Shown: positions 26,593-34,650 of the stretch, one piece after another
Numbering within the stretch: the first letter of the stretch is position 1
Layout of the letters: every line of letters starts with the position of its first letter
Assembly (NCBI GenBank): GCA_938041695.1
Contig: CALISI010000016.1
Coordinates: 1 to 64,000 of the forward strand
Length of the DNA stretch: 64,000 nucleotides
DNA from: an uncultured Actinomyces sp.
GTDB lineage: Bacteria > Actinomycetota > Actinomycetes > Actinomycetales > Actinomycetaceae
Direction of reading: 5' to 3'
The notes under the pieces: generated by a model
The model's input: the letters and a program-made list of their open reading frames with translations, nothing else
Told to the model about the DNA's origin: nothing
Database searches by the model: none
Made by a program: the position numbers and the translations under genes

Positions 26593-27471
26593 TCAGTGGA
26601 CCTCGAAGCCCAGCGACCGGAAGTAGTTGCGCACTTCCTCCGTGGCCTCGGGCGTGGGAGCCTTCGTGTCCTCCAGCTGGTAGTCCAGACCCAGCGAATG
26701 CCACTTGTCCTTTCCCAGCTGGTGGAAGGGCAGCACCTCAATGCGGTCAATGACGTCCTTCCAACGCGAGACAATCTCGCCGACCTGGCGTACGTTCTCC
26801 GGATCGTCGGTCAAGCCTGGAACGAGGACGAAACGAATCCAGATGCGGGTCGCGCCGCCGCGCGCGGCGATGCGATCGCCAAACTCGATCGTGGGCGCCA
26901 GCGCGCGTCCCGTTGCCTTCTTGTAGGTCTCTTCGTTGCCGCTCTTGACGTCGAGGAGCACCAGGTCGATCGCATCGAGCATCTCGTCGTCGCAGTTCGC
27001 GCCCAGGAAGCCGGAGGTGTCGATGCAGGTGTGCACGCCCATCTCCTTAGCGCCCATCAGGATGCGCTTGGCGAACTGGGGCTGCATGAGGACCTCGCCG
27101 CCGGACAGGGTGATACCGCCCTTCGTCGTGCGGAAAATACGGCGGTAGCGCGCGATACGAGAGAGAAGCTCCGTGTCGGACACGGGAGCGCCGTCCTTCA
27201 TGAGGAACGTGTCGGGGTTGTGGCAATACAGGCAACGCAACGGGCAACCGTTGAGGAACACCGTCATGCGCGTGCCGGGACCGTCAACGGCGGTGACGAG
27301 CTCCCAGGAGTGAATGGACCCCAGCGTCCCCTCACGCATGCGGCGCAGGCGCTCGGAGCGCTCCAGGTCCGTAATCTCCTCCAGGCCCTCGACGCCAGCG
27401 CCGACGGTACGTGATTGGGGAGCTTGGAAGTCCTGCTCGCGGAACGTGGGAAGGGCGAGGGGCTGCGACAT
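26593..27471 (-). CDS. pflA: Pyruvate formate-lyase activating enzyme
   Basis: Radical SAM enzyme that generates the glycyl radical on PFL. 292 residues with NGCPLRCLYCHNPDT at about 74-82 giving the CxxxCxxC cluster, then GGITLSGGEVLMQ and the VDTSGFLG region. About 45 residues precede the core, including a Glu/Arg-rich helix. It is downstream of the glycyl-radical subunit gene on the same strand; a hairpin at 27562-27594 lies between, so it may be partly independent. Confidence 0.95.
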   Translation of the reverse strand: MSQPLALPTFREQDFQAPQSRTVGAGVEGLEEITDLERSERLRRMREGTLGSIHSWELVTAVDGPGTRMTVFLNGCPLRCLYCHNPDTFLMKDGAPVSDTELLSRIARYRRIFRTTKGGITLSGGEVLMQPQFAKRILMGAKEMGVHTCIDTSGFLGANCDDEMLDAIDLVLLDVKSGNEETYKKATGRALAPTIEFGDRIAARGGATRIWIRFVLVPGLTDDPENVRQVGEIVSRWKDVIDRIEVLPFHQLGKDKWHSLGLDYQLEDTKAPTPEATEEVRNYFRSLGFEVH

Positions 27472-27561
27472 GTTTCCTTCTTCGCTGGGTGGGTGGGGGG
27501 ACCCTCATGGGAACGAGGCCGGGGACCGTCAGCGGAAAGAGCCGACACCGGCAGGCATAGT

Positions 27562-27594
27562 AGTGGGGCGCCGAGCGTTGCCCGACGCCCCACT
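27562..27594 (-). terminator. Hairpin downstream of the glycyl-radical subunit gene
   Basis: AGTGGGGCG and CGCCCCACT arms (27562-27570 and 27586-27594) start 11 nt past the minus-strand stop at 27606. This would end or attenuate the pflB-radical-subunit transcript before pflA. Confidence 0.6.
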
Positions 27595-27605
27595 CCAATC
27601 AGCGA

Positions 27606-27857
27606 TCAGGCCGAGTGGTGGAAGGTGCGGGACAGAACGTCCAGCTGCTGCTCACGGGTGAGCTTGACGAAGTTGACGGCGTAGCCGGAAACGCGAACGG
27701 TCAGGTTCGGGTACTTCTCGGGGTGCTCCATGGCGTCCTTCAGCGTGGACTCCTCGAGAACGTTGATGTTCGCGTGGTAGAGGCCATCCTTGTCGCCGCG
27801 CTCTTCGCGGGCTGCCTTCATGTCGGCGAGGCGCTCTTCGTAGGTCTTGGTTGCCAT
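27606..27857 (-). CDS. grcA: Free-standing glycyl-radical subunit of pyruvate formate-lyase
   Basis: 83 residues from ATG 27857 with AAGGAG upstream. The end, [21 protein letters not shown], is the glycyl-radical motif RVSGYAV that normally closes PFL, followed by the SRTFH terminus. The section [23 protein letters not shown] matches the last part of full-length PFL. E. coli GrcA/YfiD is a similar spare cofactor, but here the core enzyme has no radical domain of its own, so this protein would be essential for activity. Confidence 0.92.
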   Translation of the reverse strand: MATKTYEERLADMKAAREERGDKDGLYHANINVLEESTLKDAMEHPEKYPNLTVRVSGYAVNFVKLTREQQLDVLSRTFHHSA

Positions 27858-27934
27858 AACAATTCTCCTTTTGTGAGACTCCGGGGTTACCGGATTGGGT
27901 GGGTCGCGGCGCGGCACACCCACGTTTGTGGGGT

Positions 27935-27971
27935 GGCGGGGATCAATACGGGTGACGCATCGATCCCCGCC
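27935..27971 (-). terminator. Intercistronic hairpin between pflB and the radical subunit
   Basis: GGCGGGGATC (27935-27944) and GATCCCCGCC (27962-27971) pair perfectly with a 17-nt loop, 9 nt after the pflB stop on the minus strand. It could terminate, stabilise the upstream mRNA, or set the ratio of the two subunits. Confidence 0.55.
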
Positions 27972-27980
27972 GATGGTGGA

Positions 27981-30086
27981 TCAGTAGCCCTTGGTGCCGT
28001 CGTAGGCGCAGGAATCGTCCGGAACGAAGCCGGCGTCGAGGATGCCGACCAGGTTCTGGATCTGCTCTTCCTTGGAGCGGCCCAGGCCCTGCGGGGTGAT
28101 CGTGTTCGTCAGCGAGATGCCGTCGAGCGCGTCGTTGTAGTCCAGCTTGCCGACCGACAGCATGGAGGCAACCATGCCGTGCGTGTCGATGCCGTTCTCC
28201 GGGTTCGCACCGGGGGCGAAGGGGGTGCCCTTCTCGTGGCCCGACGGGAAGGAACCGGTGGCCTTGCCGTAGACGACGTTCGAGGTAATCGTCAGGACCG
28301 ACTGGGTCGGGATCGCGTCGCGGTACATGGGGATCGCGCGGATCTTGTCCATGACGGTGTGGACGACGGTCGCGGCGATATCGTCGGCGCGGTCATCGTC
28401 GTTGCCGTAGGTCGGGAAATCGCCCTCGGTGCGGTAGTCGACAACCAGGCCGGTCTCGTCGCGGATCGGGTAGACCTTCGCGTACTTGATGGCGGACAGC
28501 GAGTCGGCAACGATGGACAGACCGGCGATGCCGCAGCCCATGGTGCGCACGATCTCGGCGTCGTGCAGAGCCATTTCGATGGCCTCGTACGCGTAGCGAT
28601 CGTGGCAGTAGTGGATGATGTTGAGGGCCTCGACGTAGGTGCCAACGACCCAGTCCAGCATCTCCTCGTAGCGCTTCCACACGTCATCGAAATCGAGGGG
28701 GCCGTCACCCTGGACGGGCTCGTAGCCTTCCATGACCTGCTTGCCGCTCATCTCGTCGCGGCCACCGTTGATGGCGTAGAGCAGGGCCTTGGCGGCGTTC
28801 ACACGCGCGCCGAAGAACTGCATCTGCTTGCCGACGCGCATCGGGGAGACGCAGCATGCGATGGCGGCGTCGTCGCCCCAGTGGGCGCGGATCTGCGGAT
28901 CGGACTCGTACTGGATCGAGGAGGTCTCGATCGAGATGCGGGCGCAGAACTCCTTGTAGCCGCGGGGCAGGTTCTCGTCCCAGAAGATGGTGATGTTCGG
29001 CTCGGGGGCCGGGCCGAGATTCACCAGCGTCTGGAGCAGGCGGAAGGAGGTCTTGGTGACCAGCGTACGGCCGTCGTCGCCGAAGCCGGCGTCCGACCAG
29101 GTGGCCCAGTAGGGGTCGCCCGAGAAGATCTGGTCGTAGGCGATGGTGCGCAGGAAGCGGGTGATGCGCAGCTTGATGACGAGGGCGTCGATGATCTCCT
29201 GTGCGCCGGACTCATCCAGCGTGCCGTTCTTCAGATCGCGCTCGAAGTAGCAGTCGAAGAAGCCCGACAGACGACCAATCGACATGGCGGCGCCGTCCTG
29301 AGACTTCACGGAGGCCAGGTAACCGAAGTAGGTCCACTGAACGGCCTCGTGCGCGTTGGTAGCGGGGCCGGAGATGTCGTAGCCGTACGAGGCAGCGAGG
29401 TTCTTCAGCTTCTTGAGGGCCTTGATCTGCTCGGAGTGCTCCTCGCGGTAGCGTGCCCAGTGCTCGGAGAAGGGCTGGTCGGCGTAGCGATCCTTGTCCT
29501 TCTGCTTCTCGGCGATCAGGTGGTCGACGCCGTACAGGGCCACGCGGCGGTAGTCGCCGATGATGCGGCCACGGCCGTAAGCGTCCGGCAGGCCGGTGAT
29601 GATGTGGGAAGAACGCGCGGCGCGAATGCGCGGGGTGTAGATATCGAAGACAGCGTCGTTGTGGGTCTTGCGGTACTGGGTGAAGATCTTCTTCACCTCG
29701 GGGTTGTATTCCTTGCCGGCCTCGTGGATGGCCGTCTCGACCATGCGCCAGCCGCCGTTCGGCATCATCGCGCGCTTCAGGGGGGCATCGGTCTGCAGGC
29801 CGACGATCACGTTGTCGTCCTCGCAGATGTAGCCGGGCTTGAAAGCATCGATGTCGGCGGGGGTGTCGGTGTCAACGTCGAGGATGCGCACCTTGCGCTC
29901 TTCGGAGAGGTACCTCTCTTCGAGAGTGTTCCACACGCGCAGGGTCTTCTCGGTCGGTCCTGCCAGGAACGAGGCATCGCCCTCGTACGGGGTGTAGTTC
30001 AGCTGGATGAAATCACGAACGTCGATTTCATCGCACCAGTTACCCTTTACGAAACCTTCCCAGGCCTTCTGGTCTGCTGTCGTCAT
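27981..30086 (-). CDS. pflB: Pyruvate formate-lyase core, lacking the C-terminal glycyl-radical domain
   Basis: Formate C-acetyltransferase: pyruvate + CoA to acetyl-CoA + formate. 701 residues starting MTTADQKAWEGFVKGNWCDE, with the catalytic Cys-Cys pair in AIACCVSPMRVGKQ at about 410-411. It terminates EQIQNLVGILDAGFVPDDS...KGY. E. coli PflB (about 760 residues) continues from that point into the radical domain that here is encoded separately. AGGAAG precedes the ATG. No frameshift is apparent: a clean TGA is followed by a hairpin and an independent ribosome-binding site and start for the radical subunit. Confidence 0.93.
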   Translation of the reverse strand: MTTADQKAWEGFVKGNWCDEIDVRDFIQLNYTPYEGDASFLAGPTEKTLRVWNTLEERYLSEERKVRILDVDTDTPADIDAFKPGYICEDDNVIVGLQTDAPLKRAMMPNGGWRMVETAIHEAGKEYNPEVKKIFTQYRKTHNDAVFDIYTPRIRAARSSHIITGLPDAYGRGRIIGDYRRVALYGVDHLIAEKQKDKDRYADQPFSEHWARYREEHSEQIKALKKLKNLAASYGYDISGPATNAHEAVQWTYFGYLASVKSQDGAAMSIGRLSGFFDCYFERDLKNGTLDESGAQEIIDALVIKLRITRFLRTIAYDQIFSGDPYWATWSDAGFGDDGRTLVTKTSFRLLQTLVNLGPAPEPNITIFWDENLPRGYKEFCARISIETSSIQYESDPQIRAHWGDDAAIACCVSPMRVGKQMQFFGARVNAAKALLYAINGGRDEMSGKQVMEGYEPVQGDGPLDFDDVWKRYEEMLDWVVGTYVEALNIIHYCHDRYAYEAIEMALHDAEIVRTMGCGIAGLSIVADSLSAIKYAKVYPIRDETGLVVDYRTEGDFPTYGNDDDRADDIAATVVHTVMDKIRAIPMYRDAIPTQSVLTITSNVVYGKATGSFPSGHEKGTPFAPGANPENGIDTHGMVASMLSVGKLDYNDALDGISLTNTITPQGLGRSKEEQIQNLVGILDAGFVPDDSCAYDGTKGY

Positions 30087-30359
30087 TCTTCCTCTTCTCG
30101 GATGTCCGTATCCCGTTGTGGGGACGGTGTGTTAGGAGCGGAGCTCCACAGTGCGTCGGATTCCAACGCTTAGGCCCATTGTCCTACGGCTTGGGGGTCT
30201 CCACAACCCATATCAACCGACAGTCTATGTTCTGCGTCTCAGGATATGGGCCCAAAGTCTCTAGCGGTTAAATTGTGGGACCAAGGTCCTTAGGAGAAGA
30301 GAGCTGGCTTGACCCCCTACACTGGTACCAGTGCCCGTCCCACAAAGGAGAAAAATCCT
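30087..30359. promoter_or_regulatory. Divergent control region of pflB and hom
   Basis: The 273-bp gap holds an 8-bp inverted repeat CCCATATC (30207-30214) / GATATGGG (30243-30250) with a 28-nt spacer, GGACC-AA-GGTCC near 30288 and a perfect 14-bp palindrome CACTGGTACCAGTG at 30320-30333, just before the hom ribosome-binding site AAAGGAG. I could not assign unambiguous -35/-10 boxes or an FNR/Rex site. Confidence 0.45.
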
Positions 30360-31667
30360 ATGTCTGCACCCCGCCCCGTCCTTGGAGTTGGCGTTCTTGG
30401 AGCCGGAACCGTCGGCAGCCAGGTCATTCGTATCCTTCAGTCGAGCCGCGAGGATTTCGCGGCTCGCTCGGGCGCGGAGATGGAGGTGCGCAAGGTCCTC
30501 GTCCGCAATGTGGATGCCCCCCGTGATGCTCCGATTGATCGTGAGCTGCTGACGACCGACCCCGCCGAGGCGATCGACGACATGGACCTCGTCGTCGAGC
30601 TGATCGGCGGCATCGAGCCCGCCCGCACCCTCGTGCTGCGTGCGCTCAATCAGGGCATCTCGGTCGTCACGGGCAATAAGGCCCTCCTGGCCGCCCACGG
30701 CCCCGAGCTCTACGAGGCCGCCGCAGCCAATGGCGCTGACCTCTACTACGAGGCCGCCGTCGCGGGTGCCGTCCCCGTCGTCTACGGCCTGCGCGAATCC
30801 CTCGCCGGCGACCGCATCACGACGGTCATGGGCATCGTGAATGGCACGACCAACTTCATCCTCGACGCGATGAGCACGAAGGGCCTCAGTTACGAGGAAG
30901 CTCTCAAGCAGGCGCAGGATCTCGGTTTTGCCGAGGCCGACCCGACCGCGGACGTCGAGGGCTTCGACGCGGCCGCCAAATGCTCCATTCTTGCCTCGCT
31001 CGCCTTCCACACCCGCGTCGGTATCGACGATGTTGCGGTTGAAGGCATTACGAGCATCACGAAGGAGGATATGGAGGAGGCAGCGCGCATCAACCACACG
31101 ATCAAGCTTCTCGCTATCGCTGAGCGCCGCATCGGCGAGGACGGGCGTGAAGGTGTCGCGATGCGCGTTCACCCGGCCCAGGTTCCCGCCGATCACCCGC
31201 TTGCGTCCGTCGACGGCGCCTATAACGCGATTCTTGTCGAGGGTGAGGCCGCCGGTCGCCTGATGTTCTACGGTCAGGGCGCGGGTGGCGCGCCCACGGC
31301 CTCGGCCGTCCTGTCCGACCTTGTCGCGGCCGCGCACCACCGTGCCTTTGGCGGTCACGCCCCGCGTGAGTCGGTGTACGCGCACCTGCCGATCCTCGAT
31401 CCCGGGTCGACACACACTCGATACCAGATTCGCCTGCAGGTGGAGGACCGCCTCGGTGTCCTGTCCGATGTTGCCGGCATCTTTGCCCGCCACGGTGTCT
31501 CGATCCAGTCCGTCCACCAGCGTAACGACGAGGTTCCCGGCGCCTGCGTCATCGTCGTGACCAGCCACCGCGCCCGCGAGGCCGACCTGCGCGCCGTTGC
31601 CCGCGCGCTCGCCGTGTCCGACGCCGTGCGTGAGGTGACCTCCACGATCCGCGTTGAGGGTGAGTGA
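30360..31667 (+). CDS. hom: Homoserine dehydrogenase
   Basis: NAD(P)H-dependent reduction of aspartate semialdehyde to homoserine, the branch point to threonine and methionine. 435 residues: VGVLGAGTVGSQV Rossmann loop, the AAVAGAVPVVYGLRESL segment with GNKALLA, and a C-terminal ACT domain (IRLQVEDRLGVLSDVAG) for threonine feedback. ATG 30360 has AAAGGAG upstream. Overlapping thrB indicates a threonine operon; thrC, normally between them in actinobacteria, is absent from this window. Confidence 0.95.
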   Translation: MSAPRPVLGVGVLGAGTVGSQVIRILQSSREDFAARSGAEMEVRKVLVRNVDAPRDAPIDRELLTTDPAEAIDDMDLVVELIGGIEPARTLVLRALNQGISVVTGNKALLAAHGPELYEAAAANGADLYYEAAVAGAVPVVYGLRESLAGDRITTVMGIVNGTTNFILDAMSTKGLSYEEALKQAQDLGFAEADPTADVEGFDAAAKCSILASLAFHTRVGIDDVAVEGITSITKEDMEEAARINHTIKLLAIAERRIGEDGREGVAMRVHPAQVPADHPLASVDGAYNAILVEGEAAGRLMFYGQGAGGAPTASAVLSDLVAAAHHRAFGGHAPRESVYAHLPILDPGSTHTRYQIRLQVEDRLGVLSDVAGIFARHGVSIQSVHQRNDEVPGACVIVVTSHRAREADLRAVARALAVSDAVREVTSTIRVEGE

Positions 31668-31668
31668 C

Positions 31669-32619
31669 GTGCGGCTGCGAGAGGATTTTGTCGCGGTGAA
31701 GGTCCCCGCGACCAGCGCGAACCTGGGTCCAGGATTCGACTGCATGGGCCTGGCCCTCGACCTGTGGGACGAGGTCTCGGTACACGCGACGACTGGGCCC
31801 ACCTCGGTCGTCGTCGAGGGTGAGGGAGCTGGAAATGTCGAGCAGGGCGAGGACAACCTCGTCGTGCGTGCCCTGCGCCTTGCGCTCGACCGCGTGGGGG
31901 CCCCTCAGGTGGGTGTGCGCATGCACTGCACGAACCGAATCCCTCATTCCCGAGGCCTGGGTTCCTCTGCGAGTGCGATCGTCGCCGGCGTGACGCTGGC
32001 ACGCGCCCTCATTGGCGACGCCGACGTGCTCGGTCGCCAGGAGATCCTCGAGATCGGCTCGCACATGGAGGGGCATCCCGACAATGTTGCTCCCGCCGTC
32101 TTCGGGGGCGCGACCGTGTCGTGGATGAACGAGGAGACCTCCGAAGTGGGCAGCGTGCGCCTCACCCCGCCCGAGGGCATCAACCCCGTCGCGTTCATCC
32201 CCGACTTCGAGCTGCGCACCGCCGCCGCGCGAGCCGCCCTGCCTGCGACCGTTCCGCACGGTGATGCGAGCTTCAATGTGGCGCGCGGTGCCCTGCTGGC
32301 CGCCGTCCTGTCTGGTGGCGCCCAGGTGAGCGGGGGAGCGGACCTGCACGCGCTCCTCATGGAAGCTACGCGTGACCGCCTCCATCAGGAACAGCGCCGG
32401 GCCGCGATGGAACCCTCACTCGCACTCGTTGACTGGCTGCGGGGTGCCGGTTTTGCCGCCGTTGTCTCCGGTGCGGGGCCGACCGTTCTGTCTCTGGAGA
32501 AGGTGGGGGCGGATATTCGCCGCGACGCAGCCGGTGCAGGCTGGCGTGTCGTGCCACTGGCGGTGGCCGCATCGGGTGTGCAGATTACCCGCGGAAGCCT
32601 TGCGAAAGTTGAGTTTTAG
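31669..32619 (+). CDS. thrB: Homoserine kinase
   Basis: GHMP kinase phosphorylating homoserine. 316 residues from GTG 31669, chosen because GAGGG is 8 nt upstream and MRLREDFVAVKVPATSANLG fits the family start; a GTG at 31660 and TTG at 31654 are in frame too. The ATP loop is PHSRGLGSSASAIVAG and the C-terminal AAVVSGAGPTVLSL is GHMP motif 3. Followed by a terminator. Confidence 0.95.
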   Translation: MRLREDFVAVKVPATSANLGPGFDCMGLALDLWDEVSVHATTGPTSVVVEGEGAGNVEQGEDNLVVRALRLALDRVGAPQVGVRMHCTNRIPHSRGLGSSASAIVAGVTLARALIGDADVLGRQEILEIGSHMEGHPDNVAPAVFGGATVSWMNEETSEVGSVRLTPPEGINPVAFIPDFELRTAAARAALPATVPHGDASFNVARGALLAAVLSGGAQVSGGADLHALLMEATRDRLHQEQRRAAMEPSLALVDWLRGAGFAAVVSGAGPTVLSLEKVGADIRRDAAGAGWRVVPLAVAASGVQITRGSLAKVEF

Positions 32620-32652
32620 TCGCTCGGCTTCGCTGTGAGTTTGTTGGCAACC

Positions 32653-32708
32653 ACCGCCAGCCTCGCCGTCTAAGTGACAGCGGGCTGGCGGTCTTGCTAT
32701 ATTTTTTT
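32653..32708 (+). terminator. Intrinsic terminator of hom-thrB
   Basis: ACCGCCAGCC (32653-32662) and GGCTGGCGGT (32683-32692) pair perfectly, followed within 10 nt by seven consecutive T. It is the best classical terminator in the window. Confidence 0.88.
32674..32703 (+). promoter_or_regulatory. Probable rho promoter overlapping the terminator
   Basis: GTGACA at 32674-32679 and TATATT at 32698-32703 are 18 nt apart. The -35 is in the terminator loop and the -10 at its T-run, leaving a leader of about 130 nt with a CGAGC/GCTCG hairpin before rho, as expected for an autogenously controlled rho gene. Confidence 0.5.
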
Positions 32709-32839
32709 CAGGTCCGAGCCGATTGCTCGACTCCGACCTTTGCGGTGCGCCTCTTTCGCGCATCTTCCTGATCAAGCTTTTTGTTGTGCTTGAGTAATCA
32801 CCTCGCCCGCTGTGGGCGCATTCCAGTAAGGATCACTTC

Positions 32840-34543
32840 GTGAGCAACGAAACCTCCGCCGAGACGACCGCGTCGCTGTCGGCGATGAAGCTGCCCGAGC
32901 TGAAGGCTCTGGCCGCCTCTCGCGGCCTGAAGGGCATTTCCCAGCTTCGTAAGCCCCAGTTGATCGAGCTGCTGAGCAACGGCGCCGGCGCCTCGACACC
33001 GCAGGAAACCGTTCCCCGTGAGGACGCTCCTGCCTCGTCCAAGAAGAAAGCTGACAAGCCAGCCGCCGAGAAGTCGGCTTCTGAGGCTCCCGCCGAGGCG
33101 CCGCGCCGCTCGCGTCGCCGTCGCGCGGTGAGCCAGGGCGCCGTTGAGCCTGCGCATGTCACTCTTGACCTGCCCCTGCCCGCCGCGGAGCGCGCCGAGG
33201 CCGCCCCGGAGTCCGACACGCCCGTCGTCGAAACCGTCCTCAACATCGAACTGCCCGACGGGGATGACACCGAGGCTCGTCGCCCTCGCCGTGAGCGTGG
33301 CCGCCGAGGCCGACGCGACCGCGAGAACCGTGACAACCGCGAGAATCGTGAGAATCGTGAGAATCGCGAGGGCCGTGAGAATCGCGAGGGCCGCAACCAG
33401 CGCGGCGGCGAGGAGAACCTTGCCCCGATCGCCGGCATTCTCGACATCCAGGAAAACCACGCCTTCGTGCGCACCTCGGGCTACCTGCCCGGCCCGAACG
33501 ACGTCTACGTGACGCTGGGTAACGTGCGCCGCTGGGGCCTGCGCGCCGGTGACGCGGTCGCCGGTGCCGTTCGCCTGCCCCGCGAGGGCGAGCGCCAGCG
33601 CCAGAAGTACAACGCCCTCGTGCGCGTTGACTCCGTGAACGGCATGACGATTGAGCAGGCTCAGGCGCGCCGCGAATTCGGCAAGCTGACGCCCGTCTAC
33701 CCCTCCGAGCAGCTGCGTATGGAGACCTCGCCGAAAGCTTACACGCCGCGCGTCATCGACCTGGTCGCCCCCGTGGGCAAGGGCCAGCGTGGCCTCATTG
33801 TCTCCCCGCCCAAGGCAGGCAAGACCATGGTCATCCAGCAGATGGCCAAGGCCATCGAGCTGAACAACCCCGAGGTGCACCTCATGGTCGTCCTGGTGGA
33901 CGAGCGCCCCGAAGAGGTCACCGACATGCGTTCGATCGTCAAGGGTGAGGTCATCGCCTCTACCTTCGACCGTCCCGCCTCGGATCACACGACGGTTGCC
34001 GAGCTCGCGATCGAACGCGCCAAGCGCCTCGTCGAGCTGGGCCAGGATGTCGTCGTCCTCCTCGATTCACTCACGCGTCTGTCGCGCGCCTACAACCTGG
34101 CCGCGCCCGCCTCGGGTCGTATCCTCTCCGGTGGTGTCGACGCATCCGCCCTGTACCCGCCCAAGAAGTTCTTCGGCGCTGCGCGCAACATCTCCGAGGG
34201 CGGCTCGCTGACCATCATCGCCTCCGCTCTGGTGGAGACCGGCTCGAAGATGGACGAGGTCATCTTTGAGGAGTTCAAGGGCACCGGCAACATGGAGCTG
34301 CGCCTGTCGCGCCAGCTCGCCGAGCGCCGCATCTTCCCCGCGATCGACCTCAACGCGTCGGGTACTCGTCGCGAGGAGCTGCTGTTTGCGCCCGAGGAGC
34401 TGCGCATCATGTGGAGGCTGCGCCGCGTCCTGGGCACGCTCGATCAGCAGCAGGGCCTCGAGCTGGTCCTCGACAAGCTCAAGGAAACCCAGTCCAACGC
34501 TGAGTTCCTCATGCTCATCCAAAAGACCACGCCTTCCGAGTGA
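32840..34543 (+). CDS. rho: Transcription termination factor Rho with Arg/Asn/Glu-rich insertion
   Basis: RNA-dependent ATPase/helicase that ends transcription. 567 residues from a GTG with AAGGA upstream: Rho N-terminal helical domain ([13 protein letters not shown]), a charged insertion with tandem RENR-like repeats at about 155-190, the cold-shock RNA-binding domain ([17 protein letters not shown]), and the ATPase with [11 protein letters not shown] (Walker A) and [11 protein letters not shown]. The insertion is typical of high-GC actinobacterial Rho and binds structured RNA. The usual next gene, rpmE, is displaced by three paralogs. Confidence 0.96.
   Translation: MSNETSAETTASLSAMKLPELKALAASRGLKGISQLRKPQLIELLSNGAGASTPQETVPREDAPASSKKKADKPAAEKSASEAPAEAPRRSRRRRAVSQGAVEPAHVTLDLPLPAAERAEAAPESDTPVVETVLNIELPDGDDTEARRPRRERGRRGRRDRENRDNRENRENRENREGRENREGRNQRGGEENLAPIAGILDIQENHAFVRTSGYLPGPNDVYVTLGNVRRWGLRAGDAVAGAVRLPREGERQRQKYNALVRVDSVNGMTIEQAQARREFGKLTPVYPSEQLRMETSPKAYTPRVIDLVAPVGKGQRGLIVSPPKAGKTMVIQQMAKAIELNNPEVHLMVVLVDERPEEVTDMRSIVKGEVIASTFDRPASDHTTVAELAIERAKRLVELGQDVVVLLDSLTRLSRAYNLAAPASGRILSGGVDASALYPPKKFFGAARNISEGGSLTIIASALVETGSKMDEVIFEEFKGTGNMELRLSRQLAERRIFPAIDLNASGTRREELLFAPEELRIMWRLRRVLGTLDQQQGLELVLDKLKETQSNAEFLMLIQKTTPSE
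33318..33401 (+). repeat. Imperfect short tandem repeat inside rho
   Basis: Units of GAGAATCGTGA / GAGAATCGCGA repeat about seven times and encode RENR/REGR dipeptide-like units. Repeat number could vary between strains by slippage, changing the length of the Rho insertion. Confidence 0.7.
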
Positions 34544-34557
34544 TCGGCGGGTAGGTG

Positions 34558-34592
34558 CGGGGCGAGTGGCGAGAGCCGCTCGCCCCGTTTTC
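34558..34592 (+). terminator. Terminator after rho
   Basis: CGGGGCGAGTGGC (34558-34570) pairs with GCCGCTCGCCCCG (34575-34587) around a GAGA loop with one G-T wobble, followed by TTTT. Rho is thus insulated from the following paralog array. Confidence 0.85.
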
Positions 34593-34615
34593 CGTTGAGA
34601 TGTACGTGCGAGTAC

Positions 34616-34644
34616 CGGACAACTGATAAGGCCCGTGCCAGAAT
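34616..34644 (+). promoter_or_regulatory. Leaderless promoter of paralog 1
   Basis: CGGACA (34616-34621) and CAGAAT (34639-34644) are 17 nt apart, with CAGAAT ending 6 nt before the ATG at 34651. Confidence 0.45.
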
Positions 34645-34650
34645 TGGCGC

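Noticed and set aside
27615..30173. 852-codon plus-strand frame opposite pflB and grcA
   Set aside because: Valine/glycine/aspartate-rich mirror of a conserved gene, with no start signal or family resemblance.
33318..33401. Repeats in rho as a CRISPR-like array
   Set aside because: Units are 9-12 nt, contiguous, in frame and coding; no spacers.
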